64,000 nucleotides of DNA from Fimbriimonadales bacterium (GTDB lineage Bacteria > Armatimonadota > Fimbriimonadia > Fimbriimonadales > ATM1): positions 1-64,000 of the forward strand of contig JAHCHL010000003.1 in the NCBI GenBank assembly GCA_026129745.1, given 5' to 3'. A program made the translations under genes and the position numbers. Shown piece by piece: positions 53,827 through 61,900 of this stretch. Numbering within the stretch: position 1 is the first letter of the stretch; each line of letters opens with the position of its first letter. The notes under the pieces were generated by a model. It worked only from the letters and a program-made list of their open reading frames with translations. It did not search any database and was not told the origin of the DNA.

Positions 53827-53858
53827 CCAATGGGTGGGGACCAGAGGCCATAGGGAGG
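53827..53858 (+). promoter_or_regulatory. Hairpin in the rpsF leader
   Basis: CCTCT (53827-53831) pairs with AGAGG (53854-53858) and GTCCCC (53834-53839) with GGGGAC (53847-53852), with a small internal loop and a 7-base apical loop. It ends 4 bases before the rpsF ribosome binding site region (AGGGAGG). A TACACT box at 53806-53811 would start transcription just upstream. It could be an S6 autoregulation site, though it lacks the recognised S6:S18 motif. Confidence 0.45.
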
Positions 53859-53862
53859 AAAA

Positions 53863-54159
53863 ATGAGCCATCAAAGAAACTACGAAGCGCTTTACATCTT
53901 GCCGGCCAACCTCGACGACGCGACGGTCGCGGCCCATGTGGAAAAGCATAAGAAGCTGATCGAAGACAACGGCGGAAAAGTCGATCTCGCCGAAAAATGG
54001 GACAAACGAAAGCTCGCCTATCCGATCAAAGGACACACAGAAGGCAATTACTGCCTTCTGCATTTCAGTGCACCGGCGACGGTTCCCGCTGAGCTAAGCC
54101 GCCAGTTTCGAATCAGCGACGAAGTCATCCGCGGCAGGGTGTTTTTGCGGGAGGGATAA
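53863..54159 (+). CDS. rpsF: 30S ribosomal protein S6
   Basis: This 98-residue protein has the S6 pattern: RNYEALYILPANLDDATVAA at the start, DLAEKWDKRKLAYPIKGHTEGNYCLLHF in the middle, and RQFRISDEVIRGRVF at the end. The AGGGAGG site is just upstream. The gene is followed directly by ssb, as is common, but the usual rpsR and rplI do not follow. Confidence 0.96.
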   Translation: MSHQRNYEALYILPANLDDATVAAHVEKHKKLIEDNGGKVDLAEKWDKRKLAYPIKGHTEGNYCLLHFSAPATVPAELSRQFRISDEVIRGRVFLREG

Positions 54160-54162
54160 GAG

Positions 54163-54597
54163 ATGTCATCTATTAATAGAGTCGTCATAACAGGCCGACT
54201 GACACAAGATCCGGAGTTGCGCACAACACCGAGCGGCAAGCAAGTCGTTGGTGTCAGCGTCGCAGTTCAAAAGCGAATCAAGCCGACCGATCCCAACGAA
54301 AGAGACGCGCACTTTTTCCGCGTCACTGCTTGGGGCAAGGACGCTGAGTTCCTCGCCAACTTCGCGCACAAAGGCCGCATGGTCGGAATCGAAGGCCGCC
54401 TTGAACAGCGCAGGTACACCGGCAAAGACGGCATCGAAAGAGAAGTTGTCGAAATCATCGCAGACAATGTCGCCCTGCTCGACAGGCCGCGCGACGACGC
54501 AGGCAATGGCGAATCGCGCGAAAAAGCCGTTGCAGCGGTGCCGGTCGGCACCAACTCGAGCGAAGCAGACGACGACTACGACCCGTTCGAGGACTAA
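54163..54597 (+). CDS. ssb: Single-stranded DNA-binding protein
   Basis: This 144-residue protein has the OB-fold motif NRVVITGRLTQDPELRTTPSGKQV, then DAHFFRVTAWGKDAEFLANF and GIEGRLEQRRYTGKDGIE. The C-terminal acidic tip DDDYDPFED fits the partner-binding tail of SSB, with the usual DD-FE pattern near the end. It binds ssDNA in replication and repair. It starts 3 bases after rpsF. Confidence 0.96.
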   Translation: MSSINRVVITGRLTQDPELRTTPSGKQVVGVSVAVQKRIKPTDPNERDAHFFRVTAWGKDAEFLANFAHKGRMVGIEGRLEQRRYTGKDGIEREVVEIIADNVALLDRPRDDAGNGESREKAVAAVPVGTNSSEADDDYDPFED

Positions 54598-54600
54598 AGC

Positions 54601-55650
54601 TTGCATCGACTCAATGACCCTTCATTCGTTCGCAAGAACGATCCAAAGGGCATGATCGATCTGACCGAAGGCTTTCCGGCGCAATGTCGGGAAGCCTTTT
54701 CGATTGCGAACGCATTCGACTTTCCAAATAGCTTGCATGACTGCAAGTCAATTTGTGTAGCGGGACTGGGTGGCTCCGCTGCCGGAGGCGACTTCTTGCG
54801 TGCGCTCATGGATGAAAGCGGTTCGACGAATGTCGTCGTTTGGCGAGACTATGGTTTGCCATCTTGGGTCGACAAAGACACGTTGGTGATCGCATGCAGC
54901 TACTCGGGCAACACCGAGGAAACGCTGTCGGCAGCAGAAACTGCAAAGGAGCGCGGTTCGAAACTGCTCGCAATTACCAGCGGCGGCGAACTCGAAACAC
55001 TCGGAATTCCAACGTGCAAGATTCCCGGAGGTCAGCCCCCTCGCACCGCTCTCGGATATCTCTTCGTCCCGCTCGCAGTCGCAGCGGAAAAGCTGGGATA
55101 TCTGCCAAAGCAAGACTTCGATTCGGCATTCAGTTTGCTTGATCACTGCAAAGAGATCTGGGGCATAGCCGCTGGATTCGATGACAATATAGCAAAGCGA
55201 ATGGCAGAGTCGTTAGTGGGCTGCGTGCCGCTCGTGTATGGATCAGGCACCTGGGGGGGGCTTGTTGCAAATCGCTGGAAGGGTCAACTTTGCGAAAACT
55301 CGAAGGTGCTTGCATTCGCAAACTGCTTCCCTGAGCTTAATCACAACGAGATCATGGGCTGGGAGGGGAGCGAAAAGCAGAATGTGTTGCAATGGTCAGT
55401 CTTGGTCTTGGAATCTGGAGATGAAAGCCAGAAAATGCGCAAGCGAATCGACGTCAGCTGTGAGATTCTGCGGCCGAAAGCAGAACTGTGCACCGTCAAA
55501 CCCCAGGGCACGAGTCTACTTGAACGCATGCTCTCGCTGATTTACCTTGGTGACTTCGTCAGCATTTACTTGGCCGCACTCAATGAAGTGGATCCTGAAA
55601 CGATCGACTCAATCAACAAACTGAAAGCGGAACTTGCAAAAATCAACTGA
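54601..55650 (+). CDS. Bifunctional phosphoglucose/phosphomannose isomerase
   Basis: This 349-residue SIS-domain enzyme interconverts fructose 6-phosphate with glucose 6-phosphate and mannose 6-phosphate. Landmarks: CVAGLGGSAAGGDFLRAL, VIACSYSGNTEETL (sugar phosphate loop), GSGTWGGLVANRWKGQLCEN and FPELNHNEIMGWEG, the PGI/PMI-specific active-site stretch with E and H. The start is TTG 54601, 3 bases after ssb. An 8-G run at 55253-55260 keeps the frame and matches the family GTWGGLVA. Confidence 0.9.
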   Translation: MHRLNDPSFVRKNDPKGMIDLTEGFPAQCREAFSIANAFDFPNSLHDCKSICVAGLGGSAAGGDFLRALMDESGSTNVVVWRDYGLPSWVDKDTLVIACSYSGNTEETLSAAETAKERGSKLLAITSGGELETLGIPTCKIPGGQPPRTALGYLFVPLAVAAEKLGYLPKQDFDSAFSLLDHCKEIWGIAAGFDDNIAKRMAESLVGCVPLVYGSGTWGGLVANRWKGQLCENSKVLAFANCFPELNHNEIMGWEGSEKQNVLQWSVLVLESGDESQKMRKRIDVSCEILRPKAELCTVKPQGTSLLERMLSLIYLGDFVSIYLAALNEVDPETIDSINKLKAELAKIN

Positions 55651-56665
55651 CGGACAGGTCGCGAAAAACGCAAACGGCCTGTTCGAGCTTCGCGTCGTCG
55701 ATCTCGCGATGAAACACGCAGCGCAACCGATTTGGCGCAACAGCAAAACACCAAACGTTGTCGTCATACAACCGTTCAGCCCAATCGGACGCAGCTTTCT
55801 CCGTATGAACCATCACCATGTTCGTTTGAACCGTCGCCATGTCAATGTGAACTCCAGGCAGTTCGGAAAGTTCGTTGGCAAATCGCTTTGCACGAGCGTG
55901 ATCGTCTGCAAGCCTCTCGACAAGGTTACGAAGTGCATAGACTCCACAAGCAGCGAGCACTCCGGCCTGGCGCATCGAACCACCCATGCGCTTTCGATGT
56001 TGCCTCGCTCTTTGGATGAAGTCGGCGGGCCCTGTAAGCACCGATCCAACCGGACATGAAAGGCCTTTGCTCAAGCAAAAGTTCACCGAGTCCGCATACT
56101 GGGCGATCTCCTTCGCGGCGATGCCTTGTGCGACTGCAGCGTTGAAAATGCGCGCTCCGTCGAGATGTATGTTGACTCCACGGCGATCGGCGATTTCTCG
56201 ATACGCACGCATCTTCTCTTGCGGAATGATCGTTCCTCCGCAACGGTTATGCGTGTTTTCTAAGCAAAGCAGTTTCGTCGCAGGAGTGTGCATAGACGGC
56301 GAAGTGATCCGATCTTCGATGTGGTTGGGATCCATCGCGCCATTGTCGGAAGGCAATGTCCACGTGACGACGCCTGCGTGCGCACCCGGTCCTCCTGATT
56401 CATAGAACAGAATGTGCGCGTCTTGCTCGATCAGAATCGCGTCTCCAGGTCGAGTCCAGGACAGAACGGCGATCTGATTGCCCATCGTTCCGCTTGGAAC
56501 GAAAACTGCAGCTTCTTTTCCAAGCGTTTCTGCGGCAAGCGTTTCGAGTTCAGCGACCGTCGGTTCATCGCCAAGCACGTCGTCACCGAGAGGTGCCGAA
56601 ACCATCGCTTCGTACATTTCTTGCGTCGGGCGCGTGACTGTGTCGCTTCTTAGATCGACAATCAA
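55643..56665 (-). CDS. Low-specificity L-threonine aldolase
   Basis: This 340-residue PLP enzyme splits L-threonine or allo-threonine into glycine and acetaldehyde. [11 protein letters not shown] opens the protein; [36 protein letters not shown] and the PLP Lys in [12 protein letters not shown] are all typical. The ATG overlaps the upstream esterase stop by 4 bases. Its 3' end overlaps the convergent sugar isomerase gene by 8 bases. Confidence 0.93.
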   Translation of the reverse strand: MIVDLRSDTVTRPTQEMYEAMVSAPLGDDVLGDEPTVAELETLAAETLGKEAAVFVPSGTMGNQIAVLSWTRPGDAILIEQDAHILFYESGGPGAHAGVVTWTLPSDNGAMDPNHIEDRITSPSMHTPATKLLCLENTHNRCGGTIIPQEKMRAYREIADRRGVNIHLDGARIFNAAVAQGIAAKEIAQYADSVNFCLSKGLSCPVGSVLTGPADFIQRARQHRKRMGGSMRQAGVLAACGVYALRNLVERLADDHARAKRFANELSELPGVHIDMATVQTNMVMVHTEKAASDWAERLYDDNVWCFAVAPNRLRCVFHREIDDAKLEQAVCVFRDLSVS

Positions 56666-57408
56666 TTCGAAAACCTCTTTAGGAAGAATTCAGCAGAGCG
56701 AGACAGAATCTCATCGAACGCGCCGATTGTAAAGGAATGACCTTCGCCTTCAAGCAAATGCAATTCGGAGTCGACACCGTTGAGTTTTAGCACATCGTAA
56801 AGCTTCTTACTTTGCTCAGGCCAAACAATGTCGTCTTTGTCGCCGTGGAAGATGATCGTCGGAGCCGTGTCCTTATCCACTTGATAGAGTGGGCTTGCTG
56901 CGATCCATAAATCTTCGTTTCCTTCGTAAGGCACACCTATATATTGTCCGATGAAGTCCCATGAAATCGGTGGATGCTGCGCTTGTGGCTGCGTCAGATC
57001 GGTCAAGCCGCAAACGTCCGCACAGACGTTTGCCCTCGATTCCAAATCTTTTGCGACGGCAGCAGTCAAAGACAAGTATCCTCCTGCGCTGTTGCCAAAT
57101 GTTGCAATTCGGTCTGGATCGATGCCGAGTTCACTTGCGCTGCGACGCAGATGCGCGATAAACGCGCGTATGTCGTCGATGGCTTCAGGATACGGATGCA
57201 AAGGGGCAAGGCTGTATTGCGGACAGAAAGCAGCGAATCCACGGTCAGCGAACATCAAAGCGACATCGCACATCTCGCTCTTATCTCCACTGATCCACCC
57301 CCCTCCGTGGATACAAACGACCGATCCGACAGGCGAATCCGGAATGAAAGCATCGAATTCGAGAGCGGTTTTGTCTCGAACGTAAGTGTCGTTGACGATT
57401 CGCTTCAC
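56662..57408 (-). CDS. Alpha/beta hydrolase (carboxylesterase, HSL-like)
   Basis: This 248-residue cytoplasmic enzyme has the oxyanion loop HGGGWISGD, nucleophile Ser in [10 protein letters not shown], Asp in [13 protein letters not shown] and His in [11 protein letters not shown]. It belongs to the small carboxylesterase/BD-FAE branch of the fold. GTG 57408 (a 4-base overlap with the aminotransferase stop) is taken as the start; the longer frame upstream only shadows that gene. The natural ester is unknown. It sits between an aminotransferase and threonine aldolase, in one unit. Confidence 0.85.
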   Translation of the reverse strand: MKRIVNDTYVRDKTALEFDAFIPDSPVGSVVCIHGGGWISGDKSEMCDVALMFADRGFAAFCPQYSLAPLHPYPEAIDDIRAFIAHLRRSASELGIDPDRIATFGNSAGGYLSLTAAVAKDLESRANVCADVCGLTDLTQPQAQHPPISWDFIGQYIGVPYEGNEDLWIAASPLYQVDKDTAPTIIFHGDKDDIVWPEQSKKLYDVLKLNGVDSELHLLEGEGHSFTIGAFDEILSRSAEFFLKRFSN

Positions 57409-58673
57409 TGCATCACCGCCGAAACTAAGGAGTTCGTCTCTTCGACTGAGTCGCCAAACACGGATATCGCTGTGTCGACTTCGCTCTCCGAGATGATCAG
57501 CGGCGGCTCGAAACGAATCACGCGCCGATTGTTGAGCGTGTAAGCCGCGACGACCCCGCGCTTGACCATTTGTGCGATGCACAGCTCACCGACATCGTCC
57601 ATAGTGAATTCGACCCCGAGCATCAACCCTTCGCCCCTCACATCGGATATCAATTCGGGAAATCGATCGCGAACGGATTGGAGTCCCGACTTCATCCTTG
57701 ATCCCATTGCAGCGGCTCGATCACAAAGCCCTTCTTCTTCAATGACGGCAATCGAGGCCAACGCAACTTCGCACGCAAGGGCGTTCCCTCCGAACGTGGA
57801 AGTGTGGACGAGCGGATTCTCACCAAACACCTTCGCCCAAATCCTTTCGGTGCCCATAAATGCCCCGACCGGCGCCACTCCGCCGCTGAGTCCCTTTGCA
57901 TACGTGACAAGATCGGCCTGAACGCCGGGATGATGATCTAAGCCAAACATCTTGCCCGTGCGCCCAAATCCTGTTTGAACCTCATCGACGATCAAGAGTG
58001 CGCCAGCACGATCACACGCTTCCCGGGCCGCCGCCATGTACTCAGCGGTAGCGACGTGAATGCCCCCCTCGCCCTGGATCGTTTCGACGATGAAAGCGGC
58101 CGTTTGATTGTCGATGGCGGATAGCGCGCCAACATCGTTGAACGGTGCGAACCCAAAGCCCGGAACAAGTGGCAAGAACGGTTCGCGATACTTCTCCCTG
58201 CCGGTCGCAGAAAGTGCGCCCATCGTCTTGCCGTGATAACCAGCGTGGGTGGCGACGAACTTCTCTCGGCCCGTGAACGCTTTTGCGAGTTTCAGCGCAC
58301 CCTCGACTGCCTCCGTTCCGCTGTTGCAGAAGAACGAGTACTGAAGGTCGCCAGGGCTGATCTGAGCGAGCTTCTCGGCGAGGTCGGCAAGAGGCCTGCT
58401 GAAGAAGACCTTGCTCGGAAGCGGCTGGGTGTCCAACGCGCGTTTCGCAGCTTCGACTACCTTCGGATGCCGATGCCCGATGCCGAAAACGCCGTATCCG
58501 CCCAAGCAGTCCAGAAACTTCTTGCCCGTGTGATCATAGAGGTAGCAGCCCTCAGCTTTCGCTTCGACCCCATAACCGGCGAAGGCCATCAAACGTGCGA
58601 GGCCAGGGTTGACGTACCTTGCGTACTTTTCGACAACGCTGTCGAGAAACTGATCGTCCCCGGAATGGTCCAT
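57405..58673 (-). CDS. Class III PLP aminotransferase (PatA/ornithine type)
   Basis: This 422-residue enzyme is an omega-aminotransferase. LDCLGGYGVFGIGHRHP, CNSGTEAVEGALKLAK, HAGYHGKTMGALSATG, DEVQTGFGRTGKMF and the PLP Lys in VTYAKGLSGGVAPVGA are visible. The family acts on putrescine, ornithine or acetylornithine; the GYGVFGIGH and VQADLVTYAKGL details lean toward putrescine-type PatA. The esterase gene overlaps its stop by 4 bases and aldolase follows. It is divergent from ndk. Confidence 0.88.
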   Translation of the reverse strand: MDHSGDDQFLDSVVEKYARYVNPGLARLMAFAGYGVEAKAEGCYLYDHTGKKFLDCLGGYGVFGIGHRHPKVVEAAKRALDTQPLPSKVFFSRPLADLAEKLAQISPGDLQYSFFCNSGTEAVEGALKLAKAFTGREKFVATHAGYHGKTMGALSATGREKYREPFLPLVPGFGFAPFNDVGALSAIDNQTAAFIVETIQGEGGIHVATAEYMAAAREACDRAGALLIVDEVQTGFGRTGKMFGLDHHPGVQADLVTYAKGLSGGVAPVGAFMGTERIWAKVFGENPLVHTSTFGGNALACEVALASIAVIEEEGLCDRAAAMGSRMKSGLQSVRDRFPELISDVRGEGLMLGVEFTMDDVGELCIAQMVKRGVVAAYTLNNRRVIRFEPPLIISESEVDTAISVFGDSVEETNSLVSAVMQ

Positions 58674-58706
58674 CAGCCCGATTATGCCCGCTCTATACCC
58701 CGGTGG

Positions 58707-58712
58707 TATATT
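58707..58712 (+). promoter_or_regulatory. ndk -10 box, leaderless arrangement
   Basis: TATATT ends exactly 10 bases before the ndk ATG (58723), as for metK. The intervening bases (GCCGCCCTAC) are nearly those before metK (GCCGCCCGCA). No ribosome binding site is present. Confidence 0.6.
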
Positions 58713-58722
58713 GCCGCCCTAC

Positions 58723-59148
58723 ATGAGCAGCGAAAACGAGAGAACTTTGATCTTGGTGAAGCCAGATGGTGTGGCACGAGGCCTTGTCGGCGAAGTCGTC
58801 CGCAGATTCGAAGCCAGAGGACTGAAGCTGGCAGCAATGAAGCTGATCAACGCCCCTCGGGCGACGGTCGAAAGGCACTATGAAGAACATCGCGAGCGCC
58901 CGTTTTTCGCCGACGTCGTCAACTACCTTTGCTCCGGGCCAATTGTTGCCATCGCGCTTGAGGGACCGAACGCCGTCAAGGCTGCCCGGTCGATGATGGG
59001 AGCAACGAATCCGGCAGATGCCCCGTCTGGCACTATCAGGGGCGACCTCGCCCTCAGTATCGAAAACAACATCGTACACGGCAGCGCCGACGCCGAATCT
59101 GCGGCTAAAGAGCTGGCAATTTGGTTCAGCGATTCCGAGTACGTTTGA
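58723..59148 (+). CDS. ndk: Nucleoside diphosphate kinase
   Basis: This 141-residue enzyme phosphorylates NDPs to NTPs. RTLILVKPDGVARGLVGEV opens the fold; the catalytic His is in the block IENNIVHGSADAES (IxxNxVHGSD, here HGSA: usual D replaced by A). RPFFADVVNYLCSGPIVAI and MMGATNPADAPSGTIRGD are typical. ATG 58723 follows the -10 box at 10 bases. Confidence 0.96.
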   Translation: MSSENERTLILVKPDGVARGLVGEVVRRFEARGLKLAAMKLINAPRATVERHYEEHRERPFFADVVNYLCSGPIVAIALEGPNAVKAARSMMGATNPADAPSGTIRGDLALSIENNIVHGSADAESAAKELAIWFSDSEYV

Positions 59149-59237
59149 CGGGAGCGGCCCATTTCTGGTTAGAATAGGGAATTCCCGGCGCCCGCAGGAT
59201 GCGGGCGAAGGCTAAAAAGGATTGGAGGTCCTGTGAC

Positions 59238-59756
59238 ATGAAGCGACTGCTGACACTTGGCGCAATCGGCTCAGCCTTTGCGCTCGCCTTGCCTGCTGCG
59301 GCCCAGAGCGGGTTAGACTTTGAAAACACCAGGCTTTCCCTTCGAGCGGGTGGCTTTTTCCCCATCGACGAGGATACGCGAGACCTGGATAACTTTTGGT
59401 TCGCGGCCGGAGTTGACTTTGAATTCGATGCCTCGCTTGTTAAGGGGGCTGTTACGGTCATTTCCGTCGACTGGCTGACCCGAGTCTCCGGCGCACGAGA
59501 CAACGCATTCCCGATCGTCGTAAGCCAACGCTGGTACTCCAGCCAAGACCCTGGCCGAAGGAGCTACTGGCACGTTGGAATCGGTGCGACTGCCTCCGAC
59601 TTTCGACCGGCGGATATTCTGTTCACCGCCAGGGCTGGCATCGGCTTGGAGATGAACGAAAGAGTCTTCTTTGAGGCGAATATCATGTGGTCCGACGAAG
59701 ACCACGGCAACCGTTCGGTAACCGGCGGCGCTGCCTTCGTTGGCATTCGATTCTGA
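59238..59756 (+). CDS. Outer-membrane beta-barrel protein
   Basis: This 172-residue protein has a signal peptide (1-22, ending PAAAQ) and about eight amphipathic strands: LSLRAGGFFPIDED, FWFAAGVDFEF, GAVTVISVDWL, YWHVGIGATASDF, FTARAGIGLEM and a final AAFVGIRF with the terminal Phe expected for outer-membrane insertion. It resembles OmpW/OmpA-like small barrels, but I cannot name the family. ATG 59238 follows GGAGG with good spacing. A terminator follows. Confidence 0.8.
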   Translation: MKRLLTLGAIGSAFALALPAAAQSGLDFENTRLSLRAGGFFPIDEDTRDLDNFWFAAGVDFEFDASLVKGAVTVISVDWLTRVSGARDNAFPIVVSQRWYSSQDPGRRSYWHVGIGATASDFRPADILFTARAGIGLEMNERVFFEANIMWSDEDHGNRSVTGGAAFVGIRF

Positions 59757-59779
59757 GGCTTAGCTGAAGAGAATTCGCT

Positions 59780-59814
59780 GGGCCGGGCGAGAATCCTCGC
59801 CCGGCCCACGTATT
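59780..59814 (+). terminator. Terminator after outer-membrane protein gene
   Basis: A perfect 12-bp GC-rich stem (59780-59791 with 59796-59807), 4-base loop AATC, then ACGTATTTT. Confidence 0.82.
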
Positions 59815-59846
59815 TTCGCGATGAGACACCGTCTAAAGGAGCAACT

Positions 59847-60422
59847 GTGAGCAAAGAGACACCAGGCGTTCGCTACGCCGAAATTGAGCGTGAGTCGGAA
59901 ACCGCGAGGGTCCGAGTCGTACTCGATCTTGATGGGGGTAGGAAGGCGACCGTCGATACTGGGATTGGCTACTTCGACCAACTTTTGGGAATGCTGGCGG
60001 CCGCCGGCAGAATCGACCTCGGTGTTTCAGCGGAAGGCGACTTGGCGGTCGATGACCGTCACACAGTCGAGGAGGTGGGCTACTGCTTTGGCAGAGCCGT
60101 CAGGCATGCGCTTGGCGACGGCCTCGGAATCTCTGGAAGATCTTCCCACGTGTCAACGCAGGAAGATGCGCTCGTACTCATTGCTCTCGACTTGTCGACC
60201 CGCCCTTACCTGTCCTATGACTTGGGCCTGACTTATGAAAGAGTCGGAGGTCTAACCGCTGAATGCATCGAGACCTTCATGCGCTCCCTGACCTTACAAG
60301 CGGGAATGAGTCTGCACGTCAAACGACTTGACGGCCACAACAATCACAATCTCTGTGAGGCCGCGTTCAAAGGCCTGGGGCGGGCCTTATACATTGCCGC
60401 AAACAAGTTGGAACCAGCATAA
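59847..60422 (+). CDS. HisB-like (IGPD fold) protein with altered metal site
   Basis: This 191-residue protein is clearly of the imidazoleglycerol-phosphate dehydratase fold: VDTGIGYFDQLL, DDRHTVEEVGYCFG, IALDLSTRPYLSYDL, GHNNHNLCEAAFKGLGRAL. The enzyme normally has FFDHML, HG, DDHHTVED and HHxxEA. Here Q45 replaces His of FDH, A53 replaces the next His, R71 replaces the first His of DDHH and N168 replaces the second His of HH. H72, E75, E76, H167 and E171 remain. One Mn site is thus missing, and normal dehydratase activity is doubtful. GTG start; AAAGGAG lies upstream. A HisA-like gene follows at once. Confidence 0.85.
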   Translation: MSKETPGVRYAEIERESETARVRVVLDLDGGRKATVDTGIGYFDQLLGMLAAAGRIDLGVSAEGDLAVDDRHTVEEVGYCFGRAVRHALGDGLGISGRSSHVSTQEDALVLIALDLSTRPYLSYDLGLTYERVGGLTAECIETFMRSLTLQAGMSLHVKRLDGHNNHNLCEAAFKGLGRALYIAANKLEPA

Positions 60423-60965
60423 GTGCTTCTGGTCCCAAAACTGGTCATTCAGCCTGACTCCGACATTCGTTCAAAAGTCGAGCAAGCGAGAAAGGGCGGA
60501 GCAAAGCGGATTCTCGTCGTCGATTCGGACGCCAAAGTCGCGGGCGCTCCCCAACACGTTCAATTAGTCTCGGAGATAGTCGCTGGCGGACAAGGGGACC
60601 TGATTCTTGATGCAGGCATTCGCCTGATACACGTTGCCGAGCTTGTACTCGGACTGGGTGTCGCTCAAGTCGTTGTGTGGGTCGACGATGTCGCGACCGA
60701 TCTTGCGCTGAGAAACTTTCACGCCAAATTCGGAAGTTCGATCCTCTACGCTGGTACAGTAAATCAACTCGAAGTCGTTAAAGACCTCGACACTCAAATG
60801 CTCGTGTCCGCCGCCGCCCCAGATGATGTGATGCAATACCGGACAGAACGCATACTGGTCGACCCGGACCCATCGTGCCGCAACCTCGATCTCTGGTCGA
60901 ACGTAGGACTGTTCGGCCTGATTGTCGAAGAAGGTTGCAGTTTCAATGACCTATGTCGTGGCTGA
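60423..60965 (+). CDS. Shortened HisA-like TIM-barrel protein
   Basis: This 180-residue protein starts with GTG directly after the hisB-like stop. ARKGGAKRILVVDSDAKVAGAPQHVQLVSEIV matches the HisA pattern (A-GA-L-VVDLDGAKAG-PVN), and DAGIRLIHVAELVLGLGVAQVVVW matches GGGIRS-ED-LL-AGV-RVI; the C-terminal GLFGLIVEEGCSFNDL is like the end of HisA. True HisA is about 240 residues with catalytic Asp near the N-terminus (AIDLRGG); here the start reads LVPKLVIQPDSD, and the second Asp region is missing. It is probably not an isomerase, but the pair with the altered HisB is striking. Confidence 0.6.
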   Translation: MLLVPKLVIQPDSDIRSKVEQARKGGAKRILVVDSDAKVAGAPQHVQLVSEIVAGGQGDLILDAGIRLIHVAELVLGLGVAQVVVWVDDVATDLALRNFHAKFGSSILYAGTVNQLEVVKDLDTQMLVSAAAPDDVMQYRTERILVDPDPSCRNLDLWSNVGLFGLIVEEGCSFNDLCRG

Positions 60966-61264
60966 ACGCGCTCCTTAGCAACTTTGTCGTGCAGATACTT
61001 GTCGGTATCGGGCTGATGGTGTTTCTGATCACAGTCGGAGAGGCTATCAAAAGTCTAGTCACGAGTCGAACATCCGGTAGAGCCTTGAAGCGTGCGCGAG
61101 AACAGTCGAGCAAAGAGCTGGAAAGCATGCGCACAGAAATGCAGCAAATGAAAGATATGTTGCTTTCCCACTCGATGAGCCTCGATGAAAATGTAAGTCA
61201 CTTAGCTCGAAGAGTAGAACATCTGGAGCGACGTGTTGAGAATGTCAGTGCTGAAGGAAGATAA
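60953..61264 (+). CDS. Small membrane protein with coiled coil
   Basis: This 103-residue protein has one membrane helix (about 8-34, SNFVVQILVGIGLMVFLITVGEAI) and a long cytoplasmic coiled coil (SKELESMRTEMQQMKDMLL, then NVSHLARRVEHLERRVENV). It overlaps the HisA-like gene by 13 bases, and the next gene follows at once. It is the first of three similar small genes in a row. The layout resembles PspB-type or other small regulators of envelope stress, but no sequence match supports that. Confidence 0.6.
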   Translation: MSWLNALLSNFVVQILVGIGLMVFLITVGEAIKSLVTSRTSGRALKRAREQSSKELESMRTEMQQMKDMLLSHSMSLDENVSHLARRVEHLERRVENVSAEGR

Positions 61265-61552
61265 ATGGAGTGGTTGATACCCATAGTTGCAATCTTTTGC
61301 GTTTTTGGATTGCCGATGATCATCGTGCTTGTCAGCATGTTGCTGAAGCACCAGCGCAATATGGCCGCATTGATTCATCAGAACCGTGGAGTGAATCAAG
61401 AGCAAGAAAGCGAAATTGCAAGACTCAAGTCAGAAGTAGAAACGCTGAAAGCTGCTTTGTACGAACATTCCACGAGCGTGGATGACAATGTGCGGGCACT
61501 CTCAAGCCGAATAGATAGGATCGAGTCAGCCACTCAAACGCGGAACAACTGA
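61265..61552 (+). CDS. Small membrane/coiled-coil protein, paralogue 1
   Basis: This 95-residue protein has one membrane helix (about 5-27) ending with LLKHQRNMAALIHQ, a motif nearly identical in the next protein (LLKHQRNMAELIHQ), then a coiled coil (SEIARLKSEVETLKAALYEHS and NVRALSSRIDRIE). It starts right after the stop of the preceding gene. Confidence 0.65.
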   Translation: MEWLIPIVAIFCVFGLPMIIVLVSMLLKHQRNMAALIHQNRGVNQEQESEIARLKSEVETLKAALYEHSTSVDDNVRALSSRIDRIESATQTRNN

Positions 61553-61553
61553 C

Positions 61554-61808
61554 ATGCCAGACGAACTCATTGCAATTGTCGCTATCGTGGTCGTAATTGG
61601 AATCCCGCTCATGATTCCAATCATTGCAATGCTTCTAAAGCATCAGCGGAATATGGCTGAGTTGATCCATCAGAGAAGCCAGTCGGAATCCAATGTACTA
61701 AAGGAGATCGAATCGCTCCGCGCTGAATTGCATGGATTGCGAACTGAATTGGAGTATCGCCGATTAGCTGAGTCAAATCAGGTAACGGAATCGACAAACT
61801 CGCAATAA
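61554..61808 (+). CDS. Small membrane/coiled-coil protein, paralogue 2
   Basis: This 84-residue protein has a membrane helix (about 6-28, IVAIVVVIGIPLMIPIIAML) and LLKHQRNMAELIHQ, as in its neighbour, with a shorter coiled coil (LKEIESLRAELHGLRTELEYR). The two are clear duplicates of each other. It lies 1 base after the previous stop and is followed by tRNA-Arg. Confidence 0.65.
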   Translation: MPDELIAIVAIVVVIGIPLMIPIIAMLLKHQRNMAELIHQRSQSESNVLKEIESLRAELHGLRTELEYRRLAESNQVTESTNSQ

Positions 61809-61810
61809 CT

Positions 61811-61886
61811 TGGCGCCCCCGACAGGACTCGAACCTGTGGCCCACTGCTTAGAAGGCAGTTGCTCTATCCGCTGAGCTACGGGGGC
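61811..61886 (-). tRNA. tRNA-Arg (TCT)
   Basis: The minus strand folds into a cloverleaf with acceptor GCCCCCG/CGGGGGC, anticodon stem ACTGC/GCAGT, loop CTTCTAA (anticodon TCT, reads AGA), T arm GGTTCGAGTCC and an encoded CCA end. Confidence 0.95.
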
Positions 61887-61900
61887 AGACGATTCGTATT

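Noticed and set aside
55253-55260. Run of 8 G as a possible frameshift in the sugar isomerase gene
   Set aside because: The frame matches the family on both sides (GTWGGLVANRW), so no shift is needed.
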